A stretch of 64,000 bases of DNA. Origin: Acidaminobacter sp. JC074. GTDB taxonomy: Bacteria; Bacillota; Clostridia; Peptostreptococcales; Acidaminobacteraceae. A program made the translations under genes and the position numbers. The notes beneath the pieces were generated by a model that did no database searches, was not told the origin of the DNA, and saw only the letters and a list, made by a program, of their open reading frames with translations. How positions within the stretch are numbered: the stretch's first letter is position 1; each line of letters begins with the position of its first letter. The stretch spans positions 62,001 to 126,000 of the forward strand of contig NZ_VANV01000018.1 of assembly GCF_022496765.1 (NCBI RefSeq), read 5' to 3'. Shown in pieces: positions 9,074 to 18,124 of this stretch.

Positions 9074-9793
9074 ATGAATATAATAGATTTACATACACAT
9101 ACTGTGTCTTCAGGACACGCTTACTCTACACTTGAAGAAAATGTTAAAGGTGCCCTCAGAAAAGGGATTCAAATTTTAGGTATGTCCGATCATGCTGGCT
9201 CACTTCCTGGTGCACCCCATGTTTTTCACTTTCATAACTTAAAGATTATTCCTGAATATATTGAAGGTGTCAGAGTCTTAAAAGGTATAGAAGCCAATAT
9301 CATTGATTACAAAGGGACAATTGATGTAGAAGATGAACTCCTAGATAAACTGGATTATGTCATTGCATCTTTACATCCACCTGTCATTACGCCAGGCAAT
9401 CTAGAAGAAAACACTGATACATTAATAAAGACTATTCAAATTCCGCAGGTAAAGATTATTGGTCATCCTGATGATGGTCGTTATCCCATTGATTATGAAA
9501 GAGTTGTTAAAGCCGCTAAAGCTCATGATACACTACTTGAAATCAACAACGCCTCTCTAACGCCAAGCGGTACAAGACAAGGTACAGTAGAAAATTCAAG
9601 AAGAATTCTTGAACTTTGTAAAGAACATCAGGTTTCAGTTATATTGGGTAGCGATTCACACATATCTTACTCAATAGGTGACTTTGACAAGTGTTTATCA
9701 CTTATCAAAGAAGTTGACTTTCCAAAAGAATTAATCGTCAATAACGACATCCATAAATTAAAGAAGTATTTAAAAAAAGACTTAGATTTCTAA
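9074..9793 (+). CDS. PHP-domain phosphatase, YcdX family
   Basis: A 239-residue PHP metallohydrolase. The first metal motif is D-L-H-T-H with His7 and His9; further metal ligands are seen in MSDHAG, GIEANI, IASLHP, IIGHPDDGRYP and LGSDSH. This arrangement matches YcdX-type phosphatases, which bind three metals; PHP relatives include histidinol phosphatase. ATG at 9074 is preferred since AAGAAGG precedes it by 6 bases; a GTG at 9056 overlaps no ribosome site. It is a single gene divergent from tdh, with a possible weak promoter (TTGAAT-N17-TACAGT) upstream. The physiological substrate is unknown. Confidence 0.85.
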   Translation: MNIIDLHTHTVSSGHAYSTLEENVKGALRKGIQILGMSDHAGSLPGAPHVFHFHNLKIIPEYIEGVRVLKGIEANIIDYKGTIDVEDELLDKLDYVIASLHPPVITPGNLEENTDTLIKTIQIPQVKIIGHPDDGRYPIDYERVVKAAKAHDTLLEINNASLTPSGTRQGTVENSRRILELCKEHQVSVILGSDSHISYSIGDFDKCLSLIKEVDFPKELIVNNDIHKLKKYLKKDLDF

Positions 9794-9798
9794 GTCTT

Positions 9799-11721
9799 TT
9801 AGCTTTTGTTTAGAACCATTGATTTGATGGTTATGTAGGTGATAACGAAATAAGAACCATAGATGGCCAAAACAAAAGTCGCTGTGATTAAGATGTTTTT
9901 GAAAACATCCAAATTACCAAAGATTTTTACCACTTTACTAGAAACACTGATACCAACATATGAATGAACAATGGCTAGTAGCAATGGTAAAAGAAAATAA
10001 GTAGATATCTGTATTAAAATACTGTGTTTGATCTGCTTTTCTTCTACCCCTAACTTCATGAGCAAATCGTATCGTCTGGCATTATCGCTTGCCTCACTTA
10101 ATTGCTGTAGTGATAATATAATCACACTGGCCATGATAAAAACAATACCAACATATATGGATATATAAGTCACCATTACCGAAATACTTAAGGAATTGGC
10201 GATGATTTCTTTTTTAGAAAGTATTTGATAAGAAACCGTTCCAGCTTCATTAAACTGTGTATTGACTTGATCAATAAAGGCCCTTTCATCGTCGACAAAG
10301 GCGTTGATGATTTTTATATAAGGTTCTGATTCAATATAAGAATCGTCAACAATCAAGATACCCACTTCATCAGACTGCATTTCATTTAAATACCTTTCCT
10401 TAATAACATGTGATAAAGTCAAATTACTTTCATTTAGATGTATTGTCATCTTCTTAAGATCATTATAAGTTGAATCCATTAAATCACTTGTATAAAGGAG
10501 TACAAAGTGTTCTTTAGATAAGACAAGCGGCTCTAAACCTTGTAGAGCTCTTGATTTGTTAAATTCTGAAAGCTTAATTAAATTAAATGAAGCTTTACTA
10601 AAGACATCAAAGTAATCATTGTTTGTATCAAAATCTATGTAATCCCCCATAATCATGTCAGAAGGATAAATATTGATTAACTCAGACTGTCCTGGCAGCT
10701 TAGTCCTGTCAACTTGTGTATCCATGTACAACTTTAAAGACACATCAAAAGGTTGAGATGAGACCAAAGATTCATTGATGGCTATTGCAGTCCCATTACC
10801 TGTGGCAAAGGTACCAATGGCAATCAAAAGCATAATAGATATTATAGCCATAATGGCAAAGGTTGAATTAACTTTTGAATATATCTGTCTTAAACTGAAT
10901 ATATTCAGTTGATAATAAAAAATCTTTTTTACCTTCTTAATCAAGGCATAAAATATGGGTGCTAAGCCATAAAAAAATAAGAAAGACCCTATAATACCAA
11001 ACAATATGGCCTGCATAAATACTAAGTTGATTCTTAACATACCGTTTATTGTGATACAGTAGTAGGCATAAGCAAGTGAAATCAATGAACTTATAAACAC
11101 AAGACCTATAAGAATAGGATGTCTAACCCTCTGCTTTTGATTTTTTTTACCATAAAGTAAATCAATGAGCTGGACCTTAAGCATATTGAAGGTATTTAGT
11201 ACCATAACAACTAAAAAGACCGTACCAAAGGCAATCATACTTTTTAGAGTTGCCTGACTTGAAAAGATGAAACGAAATGCCTTTAAGTCCACCAAAAACA
11301 TCCTTGCCGTGATGATGGATAAAAAGTGTGAGCCAATAAAACCTATGGCAATACCAACAATTAATGAGATGATACCCGTTAAAAAAGTTTCCACAAATAA
11401 GATCATTGATATCTTTAGTCGATTCATACCTAGTGTCATGTAAATACCTAATTCTTTTTTTCTACGTCTGATTAAAAACTGATTGGCATAAACCATCAAA
11501 AAAGCGATGACAAAAGTAAGAAAGCCTGAAACGTATTCTAAAGAGCCTGTTAAAACATCAAATGCCTGTACGCCGGGTTGGTCAAGTACCAACATGGCCT
11601 TTTGACTTTCCATAGAATTAAACATATAAAACAAGGAAATTGAAATGGCTATGGTTAAAAAGTATATCAAGTAGTCTTTATAACTTTTCTTTATATTGTT
11701 TAAGGCTAGTTTAAATAGCAT
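9799..11721 (-). CDS. bceB: BceB-type ABC transporter permease
   Basis: A 640-residue permease of the FtsX/BceB family. About ten membrane segments are visible: one near the N-terminus, groups of paired helices to residue 310, and three at the C-terminus. A large extracellular domain (about residues 320-515) lies between helices 7 and 8; this is the hallmark of transporters that recognise lipid II-binding peptide antibiotics. The motif RRRKKELGIYMTLGM follows the second helix, as in the family. It overlaps bceA by 11 bases. Partner of BceA and sensory partner of BceS; it probably frees cell-wall precursors from bacitracin-like peptides. The actual antibiotic is unknown. Confidence 0.88.
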   Translation of the reverse strand: MLFKLALNNIKKSYKDYLIYFLTIAISISLFYMFNSMESQKAMLVLDQPGVQAFDVLTGSLEYVSGFLTFVIAFLMVYANQFLIRRRKKELGIYMTLGMNRLKISMILFVETFLTGIISLIVGIAIGFIGSHFLSIITARMFLVDLKAFRFIFSSQATLKSMIAFGTVFLVVMVLNTFNMLKVQLIDLLYGKKNQKQRVRHPILIGLVFISSLISLAYAYYCITINGMLRINLVFMQAILFGIIGSFLFFYGLAPIFYALIKKVKKIFYYQLNIFSLRQIYSKVNSTFAIMAIISIMLLIAIGTFATGNGTAIAINESLVSSQPFDVSLKLYMDTQVDRTKLPGQSELINIYPSDMIMGDYIDFDTNNDYFDVFSKASFNLIKLSEFNKSRALQGLEPLVLSKEHFVLLYTSDLMDSTYNDLKKMTIHLNESNLTLSHVIKERYLNEMQSDEVGILIVDDSYIESEPYIKIINAFVDDERAFIDQVNTQFNEAGTVSYQILSKKEIIANSLSISVMVTYISIYVGIVFIMASVIILSLQQLSEASDNARRYDLLMKLGVEEKQIKHSILIQISTYFLLPLLLAIVHSYVGISVSSKVVKIFGNLDVFKNILITATFVLAIYGSYFVITYITIKSMVLNKS

Positions 11722-12478
11722 CTGAAATATCTCCTCCTAATAATGTCAATACATCTAGTATGTCTTTATAGAAGGTATTTTGAGGCTTACCACCCCTTTT
11801 TACTTCATTAAAAAGTTTACCATCTTTAATAAAGAGAATCCTGTGGCAATAGCTTGCCGCTAGAGGGTCATGGGTAACCATTAAAATTGTCGCTTGAAAC
11901 CTCTCATTGATGTCCTCAAAAGTATTTAAGAGGTTACGAGAAGATTTTGTATCAAGAGCCCCTGTAGGTTCATCTGCCAGTATCAACTTCGGATTGGTGA
12001 CCATGGCCCTTGCACAGGCAATACGCTGTTTTTCGCCACCACTCATCTGATAAGGATACTTATGTAATATATGTTCAATCTTAAGTATGGCTGCTATTGA
12101 TTCAACCCTTTCTTCTATTTCTTTTGGCTGAATCTTATGGATGGTTAAAGCCAGTGCGATGTTTTCAAAACCAGATAAGGTATCTAAGAGGTTGAAATCT
12201 TGAAAAATAAAACCTAGAGAGTCTCGTCTAAATGTAGACAGTTCCCTTCTCTTGAGCTTGGTTACATCTTTTTTGTCTATATAGATATGACCAGACGTTA
12301 CCTTATCAATTGTAGATATGCAATTAAGTGTTGTTGTTTTACCACTGCCAGAGGCTCCCATAATACCAACAAACTCACCTTTGTCTACTGTAAAAGATAT
12401 ACCCTTTACTGCCTTGGTGATGTTGCTCTTAAAACCATAATATTTTTCTATATTGTCTACTTCTAATATCTTACTCAT
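11711..12478 (-). CDS. bceA: BceA-type ABC transporter ATPase
   Basis: A 255-residue ATPase. Walker A is GASGSGKT at 41-48, the Q-loop is in FIFQDFNLLDTLSG, the ABC signature is MSGGEKQR, and Walker B is LILADEPTGALD. This FtsX/MacB-type family powers lipoprotein release or antimicrobial peptide resistance. It starts 8 bases inside the end of the GT51 gene and ends inside bceB, so all three are cotranscribed. With BceB it forms the detoxification pump controlled by the adjacent BceRS. Confidence 0.93.
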   Translation of the reverse strand: MSKILEVDNIEKYYGFKSNITKAVKGISFTVDKGEFVGIMGASGSGKTTTLNCISTIDKVTSGHIYIDKKDVTKLKRRELSTFRRDSLGFIFQDFNLLDTLSGFENIALALTIHKIQPKEIEERVESIAAILKIEHILHKYPYQMSGGEKQRIACARAMVTNPKLILADEPTGALDTKSSRNLLNTFEDINERFQATILMVTHDPLAASYCHRILFIKDGKLFNEVKRGGKPQNTFYKDILDVLTLLGGDISDAI

Positions 12479-13187
12479 GGTACAACCCCTTTTTTATTTC
12501 AGCTATAATTAATTTTGCATCTTTTTCTTTTAACACCTTGTTGTTGATCATTGAGTTAATCACCACTTCTGATCTAACAACAGCATTGTCGTAATACTTA
12601 CTTAGACTTAAGTTGACTGGTGACTGTGGCAAACCAGACAAGAGGACTGCTTCACTATCCGTTAAAGCCATAGGTTCCTTGTTAAAGTAATGTTTGCTCG
12701 CACTGGATATGCCAAAACATCCGTCTCCATAGTTGATGACATTCACATACAAGGCAAGAATCTCATCTTTAGAATACATTCTTTCTATCTTCTTTGCCAA
12801 GAAGTATTCTGTTGCCTTTCGCTCCAAAGTCTTATCAAAGGATAAAAACAAGTTTTTAGCAAGCTGCTGTGTGATTGTAGAACCACCTGTTCTGTATTCT
12901 AGATACCTGATATCAATAAGAATGGCTCTTCCGATTGAAATCATATCGATACCATTATGTCTGTAAAAACGTTTATCCTCTGTAGACACAAAGGCCTCTA
13001 ACAATGTATGAGGTATTTGATCTGCTTCTACATAATCATCCTTTAACATGATATGGTTGATTGTTTCCTCTAAACCAATGTCATTTACAATGTAACTATA
13101 ATTGATATAACCCTTAATTGCCAGACAACCGACAAACAAGGATATAAGAAATACTGTCACGACCAAAAGTCTTCTAAAATGTTTCAT
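12471..13187 (-). CDS. mtgA: Monofunctional peptidoglycan glycosyltransferase (GT51)
   Basis: A 238-residue enzyme from ATG 13187, which follows AGGAGG; longer reading toward 13457 would run back through the terminator into the kinase gene. A single membrane anchor occupies residues 6-28. The GT51 motifs are present: catalytic Glu70 in STEDKRFYRHNG, GGSTITQQLAKN at 101-112, and KDEILALYVNV near 140-150. No transpeptidase domain follows, so it only polymerises glycan strands from lipid II. Its place between BceRS and BceAB, behind a BceR-type operator, implies induction when lipid II is sequestered by peptide antibiotics. Confidence 0.9.
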   Translation of the reverse strand: MKHFRRLLVVTVFLISLFVGCLAIKGYINYSYIVNDIGLEETINHIMLKDDYVEADQIPHTLLEAFVSTEDKRFYRHNGIDMISIGRAILIDIRYLEYRTGGSTITQQLAKNLFLSFDKTLERKATEYFLAKKIERMYSKDEILALYVNVINYGDGCFGISSASKHYFNKEPMALTDSEAVLLSGLPQSPVNLSLSKYYDNAVVRSEVVINSMINNKVLKEKDAKLIIAEIKKGLYHE

Positions 13188-13243
13188 AAGGACCTCCTGT
13201 ATTAAGATTACAAAATAAAGGTCCATCATGCCATCGATTAGTC

Positions 13244-13269
13244 TTACACTAAACTTACAATTTTGTAAG
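13244..13269 (-). promoter_or_regulatory. BceR-type operator upstream of the GT51-bceAB transcript
   Basis: A perfect inverted repeat TTACA-N4-TGTAA lies at 13255-13268 (extended arms CTTACA/TGTAAG, 13254-13269). A further half-site, TTACA, lies at 13244-13248 toward the gene. The BceR-family consensus is TnACA-N4-TGTAA, often with a downstream half-site, so the match is exact. It sits 57 bases upstream of the GT51 start and just beyond the bceS terminator. Confidence 0.78.
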
Positions 13270-13291
13270 AAAAAATCGGCTTTAGCCGATT
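13270..13291 (-). terminator. Intrinsic terminator spanning the bceS stop codon
   Basis: On the minus strand AATCGGC-TAAA-GCCGATT (13274-13291) is followed by TTTTC. The TAA stop of the kinase is the loop. It separates regulatory genes from the GT51-bceAB transcript, which has its own operator. Confidence 0.82.
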
Positions 13292-14277
13292 GTCGTTGAA
13301 ACAGGGAAATGAATGGATACACAAGTACCCTGATCACTTTTAATACTAATAGCCAACCCAAGCTTATGGCAGAGTTTTTTACAGAGGTAAAGACCAATGC
13401 CAGTAGATTTGTTTTCATGTCTACCATTAGAACCAACAAAGCCTTTGACAAAGACATCGTCTATCTCATCTTTCTTGATGCCGATACCGTTGTCACAGAT
13501 ATTTAAAGTGATGAAATCCTTGTTGACTTTTTCTGTAAAAGATAATTTCATAGACATATTTGAATACTTGATGGCATTGATAATGATTTGTGACAAGACA
13601 AAAGTCAGCCACTTACCATCTGTATATATGGTCGATTGTAGATCAATCTTTAAATCACATTTGGCTTCAATTAATAGTTTCCTATGTTTTCTAACTGCGT
13701 CTTTTACAAGTTCATCCAGTGGATAAGGCTTAATGATATAGTCTTTTTCTACGTGGTTACTCCTTGCATAATAAAGGGCTTGTTCCACATAGCCTTCTAT
13801 TCTTTCAAGCTCAAGATAAAGATTTTCTTCTAAATTAGCCTGTTTGTTTTCAAGCATCAGATACGAAGCCGAAAGAGGTGTTTTGACTTCATGTACCCAA
13901 GATTCAATGTAATCTCTATAGTCTGTCCACTGAGATTTGTAAACATTGATTTCATCATTCATGGATTTGCAAGCATCCGAGACTATGTTTTCTAAAGTCT
14001 CCCCTTCGTAAAAATTGGGTCTTTCTATAAACTCACTGATCAGATACTTTCTATCTAAACCTTCTAATTGGTCATTTATATTCTTATAAAACCTAAAACG
14101 TCTAAAGTACTCATGGGTTAAATACAAAACATGACAAAATATCATAAAAATCATCACAAATATAATTCCTGACCTGTTAATACCCATGGTAGCTAAGAGG
14201 ATTTGCAAGAGAATCAAAGATGCGATATGGGCTATGAAATACATTTTTTTATCTAGAATAAATTCTTTTATACTCAT
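13282..14277 (-). CDS. bceS: BceS-type intramembrane-sensing histidine kinase
   Basis: A 331-residue kinase. Two membrane helices (about residues 12-31 and 36-55) are joined by only a few residues, so there is no extracellular sensor: the intramembrane-sensing architecture of BceS. The phospho-acceptor is His129 in WVHEVKTPLS. ATPase motifs are INAIKYSN (N box), DNGIGI (G1) and STGIGLYLCKKL (G2). In this family the BceAB transporter itself senses the peptide and signals through the kinase. Its ATG overlaps the response-regulator stop (ATGA). Confidence 0.9.
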   Translation of the reverse strand: MSIKEFILDKKMYFIAHIASLILLQILLATMGINRSGIIFVMIFMIFCHVLYLTHEYFRRFRFYKNINDQLEGLDRKYLISEFIERPNFYEGETLENIVSDACKSMNDEINVYKSQWTDYRDYIESWVHEVKTPLSASYLMLENKQANLEENLYLELERIEGYVEQALYYARSNHVEKDYIIKPYPLDELVKDAVRKHRKLLIEAKCDLKIDLQSTIYTDGKWLTFVLSQIIINAIKYSNMSMKLSFTEKVNKDFITLNICDNGIGIKKDEIDDVFVKGFVGSNGRHENKSTGIGLYLCKKLCHKLGLAISIKSDQGTCVSIHFPVSTTIG

Positions 14278-14933
14278 ATGATATACCCTTGTCCTCTTTT
14301 GGTAATGAGAATATCTTTTTTCCCTAAAAGCTCAAGTTTCTTTCTGATTCTGTTGATATTCACAGTTAAGGTGTTGTCATCTATAAACTCATTGGACTGC
14401 CATAAAACATCCATTATCTTGTTTCTAGAAACAATGGTATTTTCATGATTCATCAAAAGATGGATGATCTTTAATTCATTCTTAGTCAAATCAACTTTTA
14501 CATTGTTACAAGACATAGATGAATCTGATAGGTTTAAGTGTATGTCCTTAACAGTTAAAACCTCAGAAACGCTGGATGTACGTCTTAGTATAGATTGTAT
14601 CCTTGCTAAGAGTATTTGCGTGTTATAAGGTTTTGTTACAAAATCATCAGCACCATAGTTCATACTCATCAACTCATCAATGTCGCTGTCACGACTTGTA
14701 ACAACAATAATAGGCAGGTCTGATAACCTTCTTACTTCCCTGCAGATATGATAGCCATCTATATTAGGCAGGTTGATATCTAACAATACCAAATCAGGGT
14801 TTATATCCATAATTTCATTTATCACATTTGTAAAGTCTATAATTTTCTCAACAGAAAATCCATTTCTACTCAAGAAAAGAGACAGTTCGTCTCTAATCTT
14901 TATATCATCTTCTACAATTAATATCTTTTTCAT
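14274..14933 (-). CDS. bceR: BceR-type response regulator (OmpR family)
   Basis: A 219-residue regulator. The receiver domain (residues 1-115) has acidic residues EDD at 8-10, phospho-acceptor Asp52 in LLDINLPN, and Lys in VTKPYN. The C-terminal winged helix (about 125-219) has the OmpR pattern LTKNELKIIHLL and DDNTLTVNINRIRKKL, close to BceR/GraR. It should bind the TTACA-N4-TGTAA repeat upstream of the GT51 gene. It overlaps by 4 bases both the upstream TPR-GGDEF gene and the downstream kinase. Confidence 0.9.
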   Translation of the reverse strand: MKKILIVEDDIKIRDELSLFLSRNGFSVEKIIDFTNVINEIMDINPDLVLLDINLPNIDGYHICREVRRLSDLPIIVVTSRDSDIDELMSMNYGADDFVTKPYNTQILLARIQSILRRTSSVSEVLTVKDIHLNLSDSSMSCNNVKVDLTKNELKIIHLLMNHENTIVSRNKIMDVLWQSNEFIDDNTLTVNINRIRKKLELLGKKDILITKRGQGYII

Positions 14934-16999
14934 CGGACCTCATCTTTAACAAAGGCAATGGTGTTCTTGCCATTGGCTTTGGCCTGGTAAAGTGCTTCAT
15001 CTGCTAAATAAAATGCTCTTTGATAATCTTTCTTGCCCTTTTGAACAAGGGTGTATCCAAATGAACATGTCACATACTTAGACACTTTCGATTTTTTATT
15101 AGGTATAGACAGGCTTTCAACAGCTTGTCTTGCTACTTCTAAGAGTTTATGAATCTCTTCTTCTTTCATATATGGAATGATAGCTACAAATTCATCACCA
15201 CCATACCTAAACATGCGATTATCACCTGTATCAAGATATTCTCTTAAAACATCTACTATTGATATGATACATCTATCACCATCTATATGACCATAGGTGT
15301 CATTGTATTCTTTAAAATGATCAATATCCATCATGACAACTGAAATATACTCTTCTTTATCCACATCTCCTCTGAAAAGATCTTCAACGATTTCAGATAA
15401 AACATGCCTGTTCTTGATACCTGTTAGGGCATCTGTCTTTGACAGTTCCTCAAGCTTTTCATTGGCTTCTTTAAGTGCATAAGTCCCCTGCCAATTTTTC
15501 ATGGCAACACCTATAAAGGATGCCAGCATGGTGATTACTTCTAAATCATATTCTGTATAGTTGTATTGTTCTTTAGACTGAATATTGATGATACCAAAGA
15601 TTTCATCCTTGTATTGAATAGGTACGACAAGCATAGAATCCATCTTATTGCCATACCACTTAATATCGGGTACTTCCTTGTATCTCTTAAGTTCTTCAGG
15701 CGTTAAAACATCGTTTAGACGAATGGCCTTTTTATTTCTAATAACCCATGAACTGAATGAGTTTCTATTGTCTACACTGACAAAGAAAGGTTCTAGTCTT
15801 TTATTGTCCTCAAGGACCCACCTATATTCTATCAGGCCATCAATGACCATACCGAGTGCAAGTGAGTTAAAGCTCATAATCTTATCAACATGGCTATGAA
15901 TGGCTAATAAAACATCGTCTAATTTTTCTGAAGAAATGATTTGCTTGCCAATTTCAGATATAGACTTGGTAGAACTGTAAAGTAGCTCGTACTCATTGGC
16001 CTTCTTTTCAGTCTCATAAACAGCAACGGTTGTTGAAAAATTCTCTTTTTGTCTTAATCTTTTTTCTTTTTCATCATTCATGACAAATGTAAAAAATGAT
16101 TCATATGTCTTTAATATCATTTTCTGGTCGCCAAGAGCTTTATAACACTCTAAAAGAATGTCAAAGTCTCTTGCTTGGTATTGAGTGATGCTATTTAATT
16201 TCACAATGGCATCCTCATACTTGCCTAGAGATTTTAAACAGAGACTTTCTTGGTAGTAAACATCTTCTAAGTATCCAATAACTTGACTCATATACTGCTC
16301 ATCACAATTAACAAATATATCTTCTGATTTCTTTAAATGAATTAAGGCATTGTCTACATCACCTAATAACCTGTATGTCAGGCCCATGAGTGTATGACCA
16401 TAACCGATTCCCAAGATATCATCAATGGCTATAGATGTCTCAATCACCTTGACGGCGTTTTCTTTGGCCTCTTTATACTTGCCCCTAGCAACATCCACTT
16501 CACATTTGTTAGAAAAAATCGTGTTATAAAGTCTCTGTTCGTAAAGGGTGTATTCTGATTGTTTATCAAGTATTTCAAGGGCCTTGTCAAGCATGGTATT
16601 GGCTTCTTCAGCTGCACCAATCAATAAATAGATATCACCTAAATTGTTATAGGCCCTAGCCGTTTGTTCTACCTTTAAAGCTGAAATATAATGCTTAAAG
16701 GCAGTATCGTATTGGTACTTCATCCTATAAAGGATCCCTAGAAAAATATTGATCTCAGATACCATGTGGCTGTTGCCAATTTTCATAGCTTCATCGATGG
16801 CCTTCATGGCAAAAGAAACCGTTTCAGCATCTTTTCTTAAGGCTGCAGCGATAATGGCTTGTCTGTAGTATTCATACTCCAAACCAATCTTTCTGGCATC
16901 CTCTTCTAACTCACTTAATATACTGACTCTGTCGTCTGGTCCAATATTATTTATGCGTCCATATTCTTCTAGTACTTGAATTACTTTTTCTTTACTCAT
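14930..16999 (-). CDS. Soluble TPR-GAF-GGDEF protein (probable diguanylate cyclase)
   Basis: A 689-residue cytoplasmic protein with no membrane segment. Residues about 1-310 are helical TPR-like repeats (e.g. ARAYNNLGDIYLLIGAAEEA). Residues about 345-500 are a GAF domain, followed by a short coiled linker and a GGDEF domain (about 525-689) with an intact GGDEF at 600-604 and MDIDHFKEYNDTYGHIDGD. The RxxD inhibitory site is missing. It should synthesise cyclic di-GMP under control of a ligand or partner. It is the first gene of the Bce regulatory operon; its stop overlaps the bceR start (ATGA), an unusual union of c-di-GMP signalling with antibiotic sensing. Confidence 0.88.
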   Translation of the reverse strand: MSKEKVIQVLEEYGRINNIGPDDRVSILSELEEDARKIGLEYEYYRQAIIAAALRKDAETVSFAMKAIDEAMKIGNSHMVSEINIFLGILYRMKYQYDTAFKHYISALKVEQTARAYNNLGDIYLLIGAAEEANTMLDKALEILDKQSEYTLYEQRLYNTIFSNKCEVDVARGKYKEAKENAVKVIETSIAIDDILGIGYGHTLMGLTYRLLGDVDNALIHLKKSEDIFVNCDEQYMSQVIGYLEDVYYQESLCLKSLGKYEDAIVKLNSITQYQARDFDILLECYKALGDQKMILKTYESFFTFVMNDEKEKRLRQKENFSTTVAVYETEKKANEYELLYSSTKSISEIGKQIISSEKLDDVLLAIHSHVDKIMSFNSLALGMVIDGLIEYRWVLEDNKRLEPFFVSVDNRNSFSSWVIRNKKAIRLNDVLTPEELKRYKEVPDIKWYGNKMDSMLVVPIQYKDEIFGIINIQSKEQYNYTEYDLEVITMLASFIGVAMKNWQGTYALKEANEKLEELSKTDALTGIKNRHVLSEIVEDLFRGDVDKEEYISVVMMDIDHFKEYNDTYGHIDGDRCIISIVDVLREYLDTGDNRMFRYGGDEFVAIIPYMKEEEIHKLLEVARQAVESLSIPNKKSKVSKYVTCSFGYTLVQKGKKDYQRAFYLADEALYQAKANGKNTIAFVKDEVR

Positions 17000-17024
17000 A
17001 TATGCTCCAGTATGTCTTTTTTCT

Positions 17025-17054
17025 ATTATACCAATAAGGTCTTATAAAAGTAAA
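17025..17054 (-). promoter_or_regulatory. Extended -10 promoter for the TPR-GGDEF/bceRS operon
   Basis: TATAAT (17025-17030) preceded by TGG gives an extended -10 (TGnTATAAT), with TTTACT (17049-17054) 18 bases upstream. The predicted leader to the ATG at 16999 is about 20 bases. Confidence 0.6.
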
Positions 17055-17055
17055 G

Positions 17056-17077
17056 AAACGCTTACCAATGTAAGCGC
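17056..17077 (-). terminator. Probable intrinsic terminator after potD
   Basis: CGCTTAC/GTAAGCG arms (17059-17065 and 17070-17076) with a 4-base loop are followed on the minus strand by an interrupted T-rich tract. The stop of potD is at 17093. Confidence 0.6.
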
Positions 17078-17092
17078 TCTGTTAAAATAGAA

Positions 17093-18124
17093 TTATTGTG
17101 ATGTTATCTCTAACCAAATATCGTTGTAAATATTAATGGCATCACCTAAATCGATGAATACTTCCATATTCTCTAATTCATTTAAGTTAGGGTATGCAGC
17201 TGGATTGTTCTTCATCTCATCATCTAACATCTCAAAAGCTTTTGTGTTAGGTGTTGAATAACCCACGTAATCCGTGTTTAAAAGTGCAATATCAGGTCTT
17301 AACATAAAGTTGATAAACTTGTGAGCATTTTCAACATTGCCAGCATCTTTAGGAATGACCATTGAATCGATCCAAAGATTTGAACCTTCTTTTGGAATGG
17401 CATAAGCTAGATTGTCTTTCTCACCCATTAAAGTAATGGCATCACCATTCCATGTCACTAGAAATGCTGCTTCTTCATTTAACATCATGTCTTTGCCGTT
17501 GTCTACAACGTATGCCAGTACTAGTTCATGTTGATCTAATAAAAGTTGCTTTGCCTCTTCTAATTCATTCTCATCTGTTGTATTCATAGAGTAACCTAAA
17601 AGCTTTAAAGCTACCATGATTGAATCTCTTTGAGAGTTGTTCATAAGTATTTGACCAGCGTATTTCTCATCCCATAAGATGTTCCAAGAATCTACTGGAT
17701 CTGTTACCATATCTGTATTGTATAAGATACCATTTGTACCAAAGAAATATGGCACTGAATACTCATCATTTGGATCAAAGGCCTGACCCTTGTATTCGCT
17801 ACCTATATTCTCGTATTGATCTATTTTACTAAAGTCGATTTTTTGAATCATATCCTCATTAATCATTTTTGTGATCATATAATCTGATGGTACACATACA
17901 TCATACTGATTACCACCATTTTTTAACTTGGTATACATCAACTCATTTGTTTCAAACATTTCATAAACTACCTTGATACCTGTTTCTTCTTCAAACATGT
18001 CAATGATGTTTTCATCAATGTAATCACCCCAGTTGTATACATAGACAACCTCATCCTTGCTTTGGCATGAAATCATTGAAATTGCCATCACTGCTACTAA
18101 AAATAAAACTAAGATTTTCTTCAT
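17093..18124 (-). CDS. potD: Spermidine/putrescine-binding lipoprotein
   Basis: A 343-residue extracytoplasmic binding protein. A lipoprotein signal peptide ends in MISC with Cys20 as lipid-modified residue. The mature domain begins VVYVYNWGDYIDENIIDMFE, typical of PotD/PotF, and contains YDVCVPSDYMI and the polyamine-site aromatic residues (NWGDY, PYFFG, TWNGDA). It binds polyamine outside the cell and hands it to PotBC. Final gene of the potABCD operon, starting one base after potC; a terminator follows. Confidence 0.93.
   Translation of the reverse strand: MKKILVLFLVAVMAISMISCQSKDEVVYVYNWGDYIDENIIDMFEEETGIKVVYEMFETNELMYTKLKNGGNQYDVCVPSDYMITKMINEDMIQKIDFSKIDQYENIGSEYKGQAFDPNDEYSVPYFFGTNGILYNTDMVTDPVDSWNILWDEKYAGQILMNNSQRDSIMVALKLLGYSMNTTDENELEEAKQLLLDQHELVLAYVVDNGKDMMLNEEAAFLVTWNGDAITLMGEKDNLAYAIPKEGSNLWIDSMVIPKDAGNVENAHKFINFMLRPDIALLNTDYVGYSTPNTKAFEMLDDEMKNNPAAYPNLNELENMEVFIDLGDAINIYNDIWLEITSQ

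Noticed and set aside
13188..13457. A longer N-terminus (90 extra residues) for the GT51 protein
   Set aside because: It would cross the BceR-type operator, a terminator and the end of bceS; ATG 13187 has AGGAGG directly upstream.
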